Counted from the stretch's first letter, positions 37,188 to 46,084 are shown. The stretch: 64,000 nucleotides of DNA from Eubacteriales bacterium (GCA_028693055.1 JAQUWD010000003.1:62001-126000), one strand, 5' to 3'. Numbers and translations: made by a program. Notes: a model not told the origin generated them from the sequence alone.

Positions 37188-38018
37188 ATGATGAAGGTTG
37201 GCGTAATCGGAGCGGGAAATATGGGCGGCACGATCATGCGTGCGGCTTTTCAGGCAGGCGTACTCAAACCCTATGAAACCACGGTATTCGATACGAACGA
37301 AGAGCAGCTTCACAAGCTGAGCGAAGCTTACCCTGTTATCATCGCTGAAAACAATATGATGCTTGCCAAGGAATGCGATTGTATTCTGCTGGCAGTTAAG
37401 CCTAATTATGTCCGCGGCGTGCTGGAGGAGATCGGCCGTTATGCCCGAAATAAGCGCTTGATTTCCATTGCTGCCGGATGGAGCATGGATATGCTTACCG
37501 ATGCTTTTGGAAAGGAAAGCTGTCCTCAGATTCTGCGCGTTATGCCCAATACGCCCGCCTTGGTCGGCGCTGGCTTTACAGCCTTGTGCGAAGAAACCAC
37601 CTTTAATAAAATCGGATTACTTTGGGCAAAGGAGCTATTTTCTTGCTTGGGCATGGTACAGATGGTACCGGAGCGTCTATTTGACGCTGTGGTGGCTGTA
37701 TCAGGCAGCAGCCCGGCTTACATCTATATTTTAATTGAAGCTATGGCTGATGGCGCAGTAAAGCTTGGGATGCCCAGAGCATTGGCACAGCAGGCAGCCA
37801 GTCAAGCGGTGCTTGGGTCGGCAAAGATGGTGCTGGAAAGCGGAGATCATCCCGGCAAGCTAAAGGATGACGTCTGCTCGCCGGGCGGCACGACGATTGA
37901 CGCAGTTGCCGTCATTGAAAAATCTGGTTTCCGGGGTATTATCATGGAAGCCATGGAAGTGTGCGCTCAAAAAAACAAAAAGCTAGCTGCGGCTTATGAT
38001 CGGAGAGATAAACGATGA
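37188..38018 (+). CDS. proC: Pyrroline-5-carboxylate reductase
   Basis: This 276-residue enzyme reduces pyrroline-5-carboxylate to proline. Features are the Rossmann motif GVIGAGNMGGTI, the LRVMPNTPALVGAG stretch, SGSSPAYIYILIEAMADGAV, and the C-terminal signature DDVCSPGGTTIDAV. The ATG at 37188 is chosen because GGGAGG lies eight bases upstream; the longer open frame begins inside the rnf terminator. It overlaps the rnhA start by four bases. proA is encoded at 14856, away from this gene. Confidence 0.95.
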   Translation: MMKVGVIGAGNMGGTIMRAAFQAGVLKPYETTVFDTNEEQLHKLSEAYPVIIAENNMMLAKECDCILLAVKPNYVRGVLEEIGRYARNKRLISIAAGWSMDMLTDAFGKESCPQILRVMPNTPALVGAGFTALCEETTFNKIGLLWAKELFSCLGMVQMVPERLFDAVVAVSGSSPAYIYILIEAMADGAVKLGMPRALAQQAASQAVLGSAKMVLESGDHPGKLKDDVCSPGGTTIDAVAVIEKSGFRGIIMEAMEVCAQKNKKLAAAYDRRDKR

Positions 38019-38527
38019 GTGAGACAAAACGCAGCGTTCAGCTCTATACAGACGGCGCATGCTCTGGAAACCCGGGGCCCGGGGGATGGGGTTGCTTACT
38101 TAGCTTTCAGGGCAAAACAAAAGAAATGTCTGGATTTATGCCAAATACCACCAATAATCGGATGGAAATATTCGCGGTGATCAGCGGTCTGGGCGCGCTT
38201 AAGGAGCCGTGTATCGTCGACGTGTATTCAGATTCAGCCTATACGGTCAATGCCTTTAAGGAGCATTGGATCGATAATTGGCAAAAAAATGGTTGGCTTA
38301 ACAGCAAAAAAGAGCCGGTGGAGAACAGCGATTTATGGAAGCTGCTTTTAACGATTATTAAGGTAAAGAAGCTAGATGTGACCTTTCATAAGGTGAAGGG
38401 TCACGCCGATAATCCATCCAACAATCGCTGTGATGAGCTAGCAACGTCGGCCATTGCTGAATACCGCCGTATCAATGGAGAGGCAAGCGAAAAGCCTGCT
38501 GTGACCGCAAGCCCTGTCCAGAAGTAA
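38015..38527 (+). CDS. rnhA: Ribonuclease HI
   Basis: This 170-residue enzyme degrades the RNA strand of RNA-DNA hybrids. Catalytic acids are recognisable in YTDGACSGNPGPGGWG (Asp), NNRMEIFA (Glu), VYSDSAYTVN (Asp) and NNRCDELA (Asp), and the HKVKGHADNP basic loop is present. A short C-terminal tail exceeds the E. coli length. The start overlaps the proC stop by ATGA. Confidence 0.96.
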   Translation: MSETKRSVQLYTDGACSGNPGPGGWGCLLSFQGKTKEMSGFMPNTTNNRMEIFAVISGLGALKEPCIVDVYSDSAYTVNAFKEHWIDNWQKNGWLNSKKEPVENSDLWKLLLTIIKVKKLDVTFHKVKGHADNPSNNRCDELATSAIAEYRRINGEASEKPAVTASPVQK

Positions 38528-38542
38528 GGGGGAGAGCCTATG

Positions 38543-38592
38543 ATATCTTTTCGCTAAAGAATACTTTTACGAAAAGATATATATCTTTTTTC
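38543..38592 (+). terminator. Hairpin with T-rich tail after rnhA
   Basis: The 11-bp arms ATATCTTTTCG (38543-38553) and CGAAAAGATAT (38570-38580) are followed by ATATCTTTTTTC. It lies between rnhA and the recombinase gene and looks like an intrinsic terminator. Confidence 0.65.
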
Positions 38593-38615
38593 ATTATTGG
38601 AAGGGAGGTGTCCTC

Positions 38616-39710
38616 TTGGCGAACGAAAACTATCAATCCTTGCTCAACGACCAGCGTACGGAACGCACGCGGCATATGCTAAAAGCCCTGCCATCCTCCT
38701 GCTCCGATTTTATCAATAGCATCGCCATGACCACCAGCCCATTAACGCGCATGGCGTACACGATCGATTTAGGGACGTTTTGTGAGTTTGCAGTCAGGGA
38801 AATCCCCTACTTTGGCGACAAATCGCCCTCTGAATGGACAGACGACGATCTGGAGCATTTCACCGCAAAGGATCTGCAGGTATACGCCAATTATCTAACA
38901 CTATATTTTAAAGCTGACGAAGAAGCCGATCAAGCCAGTCCGCCCAAAGCCCTGCGAAATCACGAATGCGGCGTAATGCGTAAGCTTTCCTCTCTTCGGT
39001 CTTACTTTGATTATCTTTTTAAGCAGGAGCGCATTAAAGGAAATATTGCCACCTTGGTTTCCCTGCCGAAGCTGCATGATAAACCAATTTTGTATTTAAT
39101 CAACGAAGAGGTTGACCGTCTATTGCAAACGGCTGCAGATGGAGCGGAGCTGACCGAGCGTCAGCAGAAATTTCATACGCTTACAAAGACGCGAGACGTT
39201 GCTATGCTGATGCTCTTTTTAGGCACCGGAATCCGCGTCAGCGAATGCGTCGGTATCGATATAGAGGATTTGGATTTTCACTTAAACGCCGTGCTGGTAA
39301 CCCGTAAAGGCGGAAACCAAGTTATTCTTTATTTTCCAGCTGAAGTCGCTGAAGCCTTGCAGGCCTATGTTAAGGAGCGTAAGCTAATAAAAACCGATGA
39401 AGCCAATCAGAACGCGTTGTTTCTTTCGTTACAGAAAAAGCGCATCACTCAACGCGCCGTGCAGATTATGGTTAAAAAATATTGCTCCATAGCCGTGCCC
39501 TTGAAAAAGAAAATGAGTCCTCATAAGCTGCGAAGCACTTACGCTACACGGCTCTACCATGAAACGGAAGATATTTATCTAGTCGCAGACGCACTGGGAC
39601 ATTCCGATGTGAACACCACGCGTAAGCATTACGCGGCTATGAGCGATCAACGCAGAAAAGAAGCGGCGCAAAACGTGCATCTCCCAGAAATGACAGACAA
39701 ACCAGAATGA
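38616..39710 (+). CDS. Tyrosine recombinase (XerC/XerD-like)
   Basis: This 364-residue integrase-family protein has a SAM-like N-terminal domain and a catalytic domain with Arg207 (GTGIRVSE), Lys in VTRKGG, His303 and Arg306 (HKLRSTYA), His329 (LGHSDV) and nucleophile Tyr339 (KHYAAM). All catalytic residues are present. The start is TTG at 38616 behind GGGAGG. It resembles chromosomal Xer recombinases but is longer than the usual 300 residues. No phage genes or attachment-site repeats are nearby, so a housekeeping role is likelier than a prophage integrase. Confidence 0.88.
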   Translation: MANENYQSLLNDQRTERTRHMLKALPSSCSDFINSIAMTTSPLTRMAYTIDLGTFCEFAVREIPYFGDKSPSEWTDDDLEHFTAKDLQVYANYLTLYFKADEEADQASPPKALRNHECGVMRKLSSLRSYFDYLFKQERIKGNIATLVSLPKLHDKPILYLINEEVDRLLQTAADGAELTERQQKFHTLTKTRDVAMLMLFLGTGIRVSECVGIDIEDLDFHLNAVLVTRKGGNQVILYFPAEVAEALQAYVKERKLIKTDEANQNALFLSLQKKRITQRAVQIMVKKYCSIAVPLKKKMSPHKLRSTYATRLYHETEDIYLVADALGHSDVNTTRKHYAAMSDQRRKEAAQNVHLPEMTDKPE

Positions 39711-39723
39711 GCCTATAAAAGAA

Positions 39724-39760
39724 ACACCCCTACGATATCCACATCGTAAGGAGTGTTTTT
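39724..39760. terminator. Bidirectional terminator
   Basis: Arms 39724-39736 and 39743-39756 pair with one bulge, followed by TTTTT on the plus strand; the opposite strand also ends in T-rich sequence. It separates the convergent recombinase and oxidoreductase genes. Confidence 0.85.
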
Positions 39761-39767
39761 CGTTTGT

Positions 39768-41054
39768 TTATGCTTGCTTAGCGAATGCGTCAAGCTCGAT
39801 TACCTTGCCGCCATGAGTTCTAGAGTACTCTGCAGCAAGCGCCATAACATGACTCTCAACCGACGCGTCAACACTTGTAAGTCCCCCTTCGCTTTGCGTA
39901 GCGATCAAGCCGCACAGGGCGTCCATCAAGCCCATGTCACCGCCGCCGTGTCCGGCAAATTCACTGGTTATCGTGCCTAAATCAATGATTTGTTCCGTCT
40001 CGCCAAAGCGACGCAGAGATAGCTTGTTTTCTTCCAAATCGCCTTCCACCTCCCCCATGGTTCCCGTGATCTTGATGGTACGATGACAGGCGTCTGTAAA
40101 AGCGGTCGTAGTGAAGGTTGCCGTGATTCCGCCGGCAAATTCCATGTTTACGGTTTGGTGATCGGCTACATCGTTATCACAATGATAGACACACCGTCCA
40201 TAGGGCCCGGTTTTCAGCGCGTTATAGATATTCTCCTCACTTACTTGATTCGTAAGCACGGAGCAAGGCCAATTTCCGCCAATATAGCGAACGCCTGTAC
40301 GAGGATTTGTAATATAAATACGCTCCGCATCGTAAGGGCATTTCTCCTTGCAAAGACATCCGTCTAGGCAGCGGTCAGCCGCTCCCTCCGGCGCATTTTC
40401 CGCTTTAAACCAATCTAAGGATCCAAAGCTGGAAAGTCGCTGACATTCCGTTCCCGCCAGCCAGCGAAGCATGTCCATATCATGACAATTTTTTGCTAAA
40501 ATGAGCGGGCTACTCTCTTCCAGCCTACGCCAATTACCGCGCACATAGCTATGGGCGTAATGCCAGTACGCAATATGCTCAACCGCATCAATTGTTTCTA
40601 CGCGACCAATATCGCCGCGCTCAAGCAATTGCTTCAACGCGGAGTAAAAAGGTGTGTACCGCAGTACGTGGCAGACAATAACCTGACGCTTCATTTCGTG
40701 CGCTTTTTGTTGCAAAGCAATGCATTCGGAAAGCTTTGGGGAAATAGGCTTTTCCAGCAGCAAATGATATCCCTTCTCCAATGCTCTCAGCGCTTCCCCC
40801 ACATGCTGCCTATCCTGCGTAGCGATAATCATCACGTCCGCTAGCCTTGGCTGGTTTAGCAAAGCCTCATCGGAGTCAAAACAATATTCGGGCGAAACGC
40901 CATAACGGCTACGCAGCAGCTCTAAGCGTTCTGGGCGGATATCCGCTCCCGCAACAATTTTCATACGATCCGGATTCATTTTTTGATAAGGCGCGTACGC
41001 CTCCAACCCACGGCAGCCGCAGCCGCAAATGGCAACAGTAATTGGCTGATTCAT
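39768..41054 (-). CDS. Gfo/Idh/MocA-family oxidoreductase with a cysteine cluster
   Basis: This 428-residue protein has the dinucleotide-binding motif AICGCGCRGLEAY at the N terminus and an EKP motif in LLLEKPISPKLSE. The NCHDMDMLRWLAG stretch carries the likely catalytic histidine. In the middle a cysteine group reads RCLDGCLCKEKCPYDA, a pattern seen in a long subgroup of the family that may bind metal. The substrate is unknown. It is a single-gene unit with GGGAGG before the ATG and a TATAAT element at 41078-41083 on the minus strand. Confidence 0.9.
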   Translation of the reverse strand: MNQPITVAICGCGCRGLEAYAPYQKMNPDRMKIVAGADIRPERLELLRSRYGVSPEYCFDSDEALLNQPRLADVMIIATQDRQHVGEALRALEKGYHLLLEKPISPKLSECIALQQKAHEMKRQVIVCHVLRYTPFYSALKQLLERGDIGRVETIDAVEHIAYWHYAHSYVRGNWRRLEESSPLILAKNCHDMDMLRWLAGTECQRLSSFGSLDWFKAENAPEGAADRCLDGCLCKEKCPYDAERIYITNPRTGVRYIGGNWPCSVLTNQVSEENIYNALKTGPYGRCVYHCDNDVADHQTVNMEFAGGITATFTTTAFTDACHRTIKITGTMGEVEGDLEENKLSLRRFGETEQIIDLGTITSEFAGHGGGDMGLMDALCGLIATQSEGGLTSVDASVESHVMALAAEYSRTHGGKVIELDAFAKQA

Positions 41055-41131
41055 TGTGCTACCTCCCTTTCAACCGCATTATAGCAAAGATTGCATAGAA
41101 AAGATAGAAGGAAAAAAGTGACTTTGGCGCT

Positions 41132-41195
41132 TAATCGCTGCTTGACTTATCCCCCCTTGAGAATAATCGCTGCTTGACTTATCCCCCCTTGAGAA
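41132..41195. repeat. Exact tandem duplication, two 32-bp units
   Basis: The units at 41132-41163 and 41164-41195 are identical. Each contains TTGACT followed by a C6 run. They lie between the divergent oxidoreductase gene and lexA, just upstream of the lexA promoter. A duplicated regulator site or a slippage duplication is possible. Confidence 0.9.
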
Positions 41196-41197
41196 TA

Positions 41198-41211
41198 GAA
41201 ACGCTCGTTCC
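41198..41211. promoter_or_regulatory. LexA-box-like sequence
   Basis: GAAACGCTCGTTCC matches 11 of 14 positions of the Bacillus SOS box CGAACRNRYGTTYC. It lies ten bases upstream of the lexA -35 element, consistent with weak autoregulation. Confidence 0.4.
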
Positions 41212-41220
41212 CCACAATGC

Positions 41221-41249
41221 TTGTCAAACCCGCATTCTTGTGGTATTCT
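41221..41249 (+). promoter_or_regulatory. Promoter of lexA
   Basis: TTGTCA (41221-41226) and TATTCT (41244-41249) are spaced by 17 bases, 30 bases before the lexA start. Confidence 0.8.
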
Positions 41250-41278
41250 ATTGAGAGTAAGCAAAGGGAGTGACATGC

Positions 41279-41887
41279 ATGAGTAACCAGCGAGGAGATA
41301 CCCAAGCGAAAATCCTTGCCTATATTGAAAAGGCTACCTTGCAAAAGGGATATCCCCCGTCGGTACGTGAAATATGCGATGCGACGGGGTTAAAAAGTAC
41401 ATCTACCGTTCACGGGCACTTGATTCGTTTGGAGAAAAAGGGGCTTTTATACCGCGATTCCATGAAGCCGCGTGCTATTTCCGTTCCGCTGGATCATCAA
41501 ATGTACCGCTCCGAAATGGTGAATGTTCCCATTGTAGGCAGAGTAACGGCTGGAAGCCCCATATTAGCCACGGAGAATATCGAGGACTATATCGCATTGC
41601 CTCAAACAATGCTGGGCGAAGGGGAGCATTATGTGCTTTCTGTACGGGGAGAAAGCATGATTGAAGCCGGAATTATGGATGGCGATTATGTGGTGGTACG
41701 CAAACAGCCCACCGCCTATAACGGCGATATCGTTGTAGCCATGATCGAGGATGACGCGACGGTAAAACGTTTTTACCGTGAAAACGGTCATTTCCGGTTA
41801 CAGCCAGAAAACCCAACCATGGAACCTATTATTGTACCCGAGGTAACGATACTGGGCAAGGTTATTTCTCTTTATCGAATTTTCTGA
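41279..41887 (+). CDS. lexA: SOS-response repressor LexA
   Basis: This 202-residue repressor has an N-terminal winged helix ([24 protein letters not shown]), the Ala-Gly self-cleavage site in GRVTAGSP, the catalytic serine in [11 protein letters not shown] and the catalytic lysine in [11 protein letters not shown]. It represses DNA-repair genes until RecA stimulates self-cleavage. The ATG at 41279 is preferred because AAAGGGAG lies at good spacing; an in-frame GTG nine bases earlier overlaps that site. Confidence 0.97.
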   Translation: MSNQRGDTQAKILAYIEKATLQKGYPPSVREICDATGLKSTSTVHGHLIRLEKKGLLYRDSMKPRAISVPLDHQMYRSEMVNVPIVGRVTAGSPILATENIEDYIALPQTMLGEGEHYVLSVRGESMIEAGIMDGDYVVVRKQPTAYNGDIVVAMIEDDATVKRFYRENGHFRLQPENPTMEPIIVPEVTILGKVISLYRIF

Positions 41888-41921
41888 TAAAAACTACCAA
41901 CAGAATGGGAGTTGAATAAGC

Positions 41922-42608
41922 ATGACATGGTGGGAAACCGCCCTGCGACTATTGCTAGCCGTACTAATCGGCTGCGTTATTGGCATTGAACGCGAACGGA
42001 AGAATCGTCCCGCTGGTATGCGTACTCATGTTTTGGTATGCGTGGGAGCGGCGACCATCGCGATCATGGAAAGCCTCATGATCGCGGATACCATTACCTT
42101 AAATATGAATAACGCCAATACCGGCATTGCAGTCAGCTATGGCCGCATCAGTGCACAGGTAGTAAGCGGTATCGGTTTTTTAGGCGCGGGTACCATTTTT
42201 ATCAGCCAGAAAAAAATAGCTGGTTTGACAACCGCCGCCTCTCTTTGGAATGTAGCTTGCTTAGGTTTGGCTGTTGGGATGGGCTATTACTATATCGCTA
42301 TTGCGGGCTGCGGGATCGTCATCATCACGCTAACCTTTTTGCAGCGCGTGGTCAAGGTAAACGCCGTCAAGCATGTAGAGGTTAAGTTTATTCATCGGGT
42401 AGAGACGATCGCTTTCATCAACGATTACTTTCAAAGCATCGGCGTGCGGGTGCTGGATATCGATTTTCACGTAGAAAACAAAGGAAAGTATAACCTATAT
42501 ACCAATATTTATACATTGGATATGCAGGGAAAGACCACTTATAAGGATATCGTAAACAAGCTGTCGGAGTATGCGAATATTCAGGGAATACGTACTCGGA
42601 ACACCTAA
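41922..42608 (+). CDS. MgtC/SapB-family membrane protein
   Basis: This 228-residue protein has about four to five membrane segments with family landmarks IGCVIGIERERKNRPAGMRTH, VSGIGFLGAGTIF and GLTTAASLWNVACLGLAVGMG, followed by a soluble C-terminal ACT-like domain. The family is linked to magnesium limitation and ATP homeostasis in other bacteria. It lies between lexA and the pseudouridine genes, and its own role here is unclear. Confidence 0.9.
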   Translation: MTWWETALRLLLAVLIGCVIGIERERKNRPAGMRTHVLVCVGAATIAIMESLMIADTITLNMNNANTGIAVSYGRISAQVVSGIGFLGAGTIFISQKKIAGLTTAASLWNVACLGLAVGMGYYYIAIAGCGIVIITLTFLQRVVKVNAVKHVEVKFIHRVETIAFINDYFQSIGVRVLDIDFHVENKGKYNLYTNIYTLDMQGKTTYKDIVNKLSEYANIQGIRTRNT

Positions 42609-42622
42609 GGGGGCTTTTAGCA

Positions 42623-43558
42623 ATGGACAAACGCGTGGCGGTTGTAGGCGGCTGCAATGTCGATTTAACGGCGACGGCTTATTCAAGCCTGATTATGCAG
42701 GATTCCAATCCCGGACGCTTGGAAGTATCGCTGGGCGGCGTTGGACGTAACATCGCCGAGAACCTAGCGCGTCTGGATTGGCAGGTTTCCTTGGTGGCTC
42801 CTATCGGAAACGATCAGTTTTATCCCATGATCCGGCATATGGCCGAGGATACGGGAATGGACATTTCTCATTGTCTGATCGTTGAGGGTGTGAGCACATC
42901 CAGCTATTTGTGCATCAATAGGCCAAATGGCGATATTGCCGTAGCGGTAGCCGCTATGGATATTTGCGAGAAAATCACCCCGGATGTATTGGCAAGGGAA
43001 ATGAATTTTTTAAACACCTTTCCCTACGTCGTGGTGGATACCAATCTCCCGGAGGAAAGCATTGCCTATCTGGCGCAGCATTGTACCGCGCGGCTGTTTT
43101 CCGACGCGGTATCCAGCAAGAAAGCGCGAAAGCTGATGAAGGCGCTGAATTCGCTGTATTTTCTAAAGACAAACCGGGTGGAAGCGGAAGTGCTGGCAGG
43201 AATGTCTCTCCAAAACAATGAGGACCTAGAGAAGGCAGCCTCTATCCTGCACAAGCGCGGCGTAAAACGCGTATGCATTACCTTAGGCGATGACGGCGCT
43301 TTCTTTTCGGATGGATCCAAAACGTTGATTTTACCCCAGCATCACGTGCATACCGTCAACTCCACAGGCTGCGGAGACGCATTTCTAGCGGGCGCGCTTT
43401 GCGCTATAGCGCAAAACAGCTCTTCACAGGATGTGCTAACCAGCGGGTTATCCATGGCGGCTATTTGCGCTCAAGCGGTGGGTGCTGTTTCAGATCAGCT
43501 ATCCCCGGAAACCCTTGACCGTATGGTTTTACAATATAAGGAGGAAATGACAAAATGA
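42623..43558 (+). CDS. psuK: Pseudouridine kinase (PfkB family)
   Basis: This 311-residue kinase has VVGGCNVDLTATAYSSLIMQDSNPG at the N terminus, typical for PsuK, the GGVGRNIAENLARLDW motif and the catalytic GCGDAFLAGAL loop. It phosphorylates pseudouridine to pseudouridine 5'-phosphate. Its stop overlaps the psuG start by four bases, and together they form a complete pseudouridine salvage pathway. No dedicated transporter is seen. Confidence 0.93.
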   Translation: MDKRVAVVGGCNVDLTATAYSSLIMQDSNPGRLEVSLGGVGRNIAENLARLDWQVSLVAPIGNDQFYPMIRHMAEDTGMDISHCLIVEGVSTSSYLCINRPNGDIAVAVAAMDICEKITPDVLAREMNFLNTFPYVVVDTNLPEESIAYLAQHCTARLFSDAVSSKKARKLMKALNSLYFLKTNRVEAEVLAGMSLQNNEDLEKAASILHKRGVKRVCITLGDDGAFFSDGSKTLILPQHHVHTVNSTGCGDAFLAGALCAIAQNSSSQDVLTSGLSMAAICAQAVGAVSDQLSPETLDRMVLQYKEEMTK

Positions 43559-44481
43559 AGCTTCAAAACTATCTTTGGGTATCTCAAGAGGTTCAAGACG
43601 CTATCCGTGAAAATAAACCCGTGGTTGCGCTGGAATCAACAATTATCTCCCATGGCATGCCTTATCCTCAGAACGTAGAAACCGCTCTTCGCGTTGAAAA
43701 AACGGTTCGCGACAACGGCGCGATTCCCGCTACCATCGCCATTTTAGGCGGCAAGCTCTGCGTTGGTATTACCCCGGAGCAGATCGAGTATCTAGGGAAA
43801 AAAGGGTTAAAGGTTATCAAGGCGAGTCGACGTGATTTGCCCGTATTGCTTTCACGGGGTGAGGACGGCGCAACTACCGTCGCTACCACCATGATCGCTG
43901 CGGCGATGGCTGGCGTGCGTATCTTCGCCACGGGCGGCGTAGGCGGCGTGCATCGCGGCGCTGAAACCACCATGGATATTTCCGCTGATCTGGAAGAACT
44001 GGCCCAGACAGACGTTACCGTCATTTGCGCTGGCGCAAAGTCGATTCTCGATCTTGGGTTAACGCTGGAGTATCTGGAAACCAAGGGCGTTACCGTTGTG
44101 GGCTATCAAACGGAAGAGCTGCCCGCGTTTTATTGCCGCAAAAGCGGCTTCCCCGTAGACTACCGTTTGGATACGCCCGCTGAAATCGCCGCGGCTGTGT
44201 TGGTAAAGGAGCAGTGTGAATTGAAAGGCGGCATGCTCATCACAAATCCCATTCCCGAAGAATACGCCATGCCGGAAAAAGAAATGGACGAGTGCATCCA
44301 GCATGCCATCTCAATTGCCAACGAGCAGGGAATCAAGGGAAAGAACATCACGCCCTTCCTGCTAGACAGAATTAAGACCTTAACGGATGGCAAATCGCTG
44401 GAGGCGAATATCAAGCTGGTGCTGAACAATGCAAAGCTTGGCGCTGAAATAGCCATTGAGCTTTGCAAGCAACGCGGATAA
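43555..44481 (+). CDS. psuG: Pseudouridine-5'-phosphate glycosidase
   Basis: This 308-residue enzyme reversibly splits the C-glycosidic bond of pseudouridine 5'-phosphate to uracil and ribose 5-phosphate. The opening VVALESTIISHGMPYPQNVETA, the DGATTVATTMIAA segment, FATGGVGGVHRG and SADLEELAQTDVTVICAGAKSILDL are unmistakable. The start overlaps psuK by ATGA. Confidence 0.97.
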   Translation: MKLQNYLWVSQEVQDAIRENKPVVALESTIISHGMPYPQNVETALRVEKTVRDNGAIPATIAILGGKLCVGITPEQIEYLGKKGLKVIKASRRDLPVLLSRGEDGATTVATTMIAAAMAGVRIFATGGVGGVHRGAETTMDISADLEELAQTDVTVICAGAKSILDLGLTLEYLETKGVTVVGYQTEELPAFYCRKSGFPVDYRLDTPAEIAAAVLVKEQCELKGGMLITNPIPEEYAMPEKEMDECIQHAISIANEQGIKGKNITPFLLDRIKTLTDGKSLEANIKLVLNNAKLGAEIAIELCKQRG

Positions 44482-44513
44482 ACCATTTTCACACCCTTTC
44501 ATTCCTCCTGCAT

Positions 44514-44533
44514 AGGGTATAATGCAATACCCT
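44514..44533. promoter_or_regulatory. Dyad AGGGTAT-N6-ATACCCT over a TATAAT element
   Basis: Arms 44514-44520 and 44527-44533 flank the -10 element TATAAT (44518-44523) upstream of the small gene at 44552. Such a position fits a repressor operator. No clear -35 was found. Confidence 0.6.
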
Positions 44534-44551
44534 GTAAGGAGGAATGTTTTT

Positions 44552-44881
44552 ATGAGCAGTCGTGTCTCCCCCTTCGCGGCGCTAACCGGCGAAGAAAAGC
44601 AAATGAAATGGCTTGAGTATCAGAGTATCAAGCTTCCCTATGTTCACGGCAGCGTTGATGATGGCATGGCGGAGGCTTTGCCACCCGCAGAAAAAGTCAA
44701 GGTAGATCCGCCCAAGGAAGCAGCTCCCCCAAAAATTGAAAGACGGCAGGAGACTGGCGTAAACCGCACGCCCCTTTCCCCCACCGACTTTCAAAAAATC
44801 CGTCATCGCCAATATGACGCCGTCATCGCTAAGATGAAACAGGCAGAAGCACAAACAAAGCATTATCAAAGCCTGTCATAG
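44552..44881 (+). CDS. Small protein of unknown function
   Basis: The 109-residue product starts at the ATG at 44552, preceded by TAAGGAGG. I recognise no family. It has no membrane segment or signal peptide. A charged N-terminal part (GEEKQMKWLEYQ) is followed by a proline- and lysine-rich middle (about residues 45-75) and a C-terminal helix rich in Lys, Gln and Ala. It has its own TATAAT promoter element covered by a dyad, and its end overlaps the convergent glycosyltransferase by six bases. The ribosome binding site and dyad support a real gene. Confidence 0.65.
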   Translation: MSSRVSPFAALTGEEKQMKWLEYQSIKLPYVHGSVDDGMAEALPPAEKVKVDPPKEAAPPKIERRQETGVNRTPLSPTDFQKIRHRQYDAVIAKMKQAEAQTKHYQSLS

Positions 44882-46084
44882 ACTTCGTAGAAAATGAAGC
44901 AGCTTTTGGCATTGAATTCTTGGGTTCTTCTGTTCCAGTACATAAGCCCGGCCTGCAAGCCCACGACGTAAACGCGCCGTGGGCTCTATGCGCAATAGCT
45001 CCTCAACGGACTGTCGGATTCCCATAGCGCCTGTGCCTTTGATGAAGTAGAGAAATGCGCCATACTCTGCCGGGATTCCTTCCAGCGGATAACAAAGCAC
45101 TGGCTTCCCGGAACGCATATATTCCAGCGTTTTACTGGGAAACGAATAACGCGTATAGACGCCGTCGGGAGAACGCGGGTTGATGAGAATGGTTGCTCTT
45201 TGTTGCAGTTGTATAGCTTCAGCCTGCGGCACTAAGCCAAAAAAGTGGATATTCTCATACTGCTGGGCATAGCGCTGCGCCTCCTGCGCCAGATCGCCGG
45301 AACCGCAAAGCCAAAGCTGACAGTCCGGCCAATCCCGAAAGGCCTCCAGCAGTTCGCCAATGCCGAGCTCCTTATTCAAGGTACCGGTATACAAAACAGC
45401 CGGCACGGCTTCCGGCTTGTCTATGCTACGATTTGTGTGAGAATCGGCTTCGTCCAGAATCAAGCCCTCCAAAACCATTGCGGGCTTCTGCTTTACGGGA
45501 ACAATTTCTTTCATAGGCTCCGTCAGTAAAATAAATCCGTCCATTTGGGAACAAAGCGCCAAGCTTGCGTTGCCCCGTCGCTGCTCTAAGTATTTTGCAA
45601 CGCCGGTTCGCCCCGAGGCTAATCCCCATTCGTTCGGAAGATCGGTTACAATCACAGCGGCGCGTAAATTCTGGATTTTCTTTTTTGCTTTTTGTACGGC
45701 CTTCATATAAGGCAAATAAATGGTATACAGCAGGACGGTTCGGTTTTCTTCGCTTTGCTTCGCCCAAGCTACAATGGTCTTCGCCGCCTGACGCTCGCGC
45801 TGCCTTTGCTTAAACCACGGCAGATTGACGCAGCTCAATTCCTGAATTCTTCTATCACGCAACCCACCGCGTAAAAACAACTTTCGATAGCATCGCGGAA
45901 AAATACCTACTGGCAATGAATTAACGATATCTAGCTTTTCGGTTGGTTGCAAAGTATCGTCTATTCCTTGAATGAAGGCATGCTGATACTGGTTGATCTG
46001 GTTTTGAACCTTATCGCGGATGTTCGCAGTGACTTCCGCCATGGTTTCCTTAGGATACAGTAAGGTTAAAAACAGAATATTCAT
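44876..46084 (-). CDS. Glycosyltransferase family 4 protein
   Basis: This 402-residue protein has a GT-B fold. The C-terminal donor-binding half shows VLYTGTLNKELGIGELLEAF, LWLCGSGDL and the EYMRSGKPVLCYPLEGIPAEYG stretch, typical of GT4 enzymes. The N-terminal acceptor domain is unusual. The ATG at 46084 has AAGGAG eight bases upstream and overlaps the stop of the preceding glycosyltransferase (ATGA). It is the last of three glycosyltransferases behind mtaD, probably for a surface polysaccharide. Confidence 0.87.
   Translation of the reverse strand: MNILFLTLLYPKETMAEVTANIRDKVQNQINQYQHAFIQGIDDTLQPTEKLDIVNSLPVGIFPRCYRKLFLRGGLRDRRIQELSCVNLPWFKQRQRERQAAKTIVAWAKQSEENRTVLLYTIYLPYMKAVQKAKKKIQNLRAAVIVTDLPNEWGLASGRTGVAKYLEQRRGNASLALCSQMDGFILLTEPMKEIVPVKQKPAMVLEGLILDEADSHTNRSIDKPEAVPAVLYTGTLNKELGIGELLEAFRDWPDCQLWLCGSGDLAQEAQRYAQQYENIHFFGLVPQAEAIQLQQRATILINPRSPDGVYTRYSFPSKTLEYMRSGKPVLCYPLEGIPAEYGAFLYFIKGTGAMGIRQSVEELLRIEPTARLRRGLAGRAYVLEQKNPRIQCQKLLHFLRSL

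Noticed and set aside
38528-38615. Attachment or dif-like site near the tyrosine recombinase
   Set aside because: The inverted repeat is followed by a T-rich tract and fits a terminator after rnhA; no 28-bp Xer site pattern and no flanking direct repeat were seen.
38616-39710. Prophage or integrative element integrase
   Set aside because: Neighbours are housekeeping genes (rnhA, lexA) and no phage or conjugation gene is present.
41132-41195. CRISPR array
   Set aside because: Only two identical units lie head to tail without spacers, and no cas gene is near.
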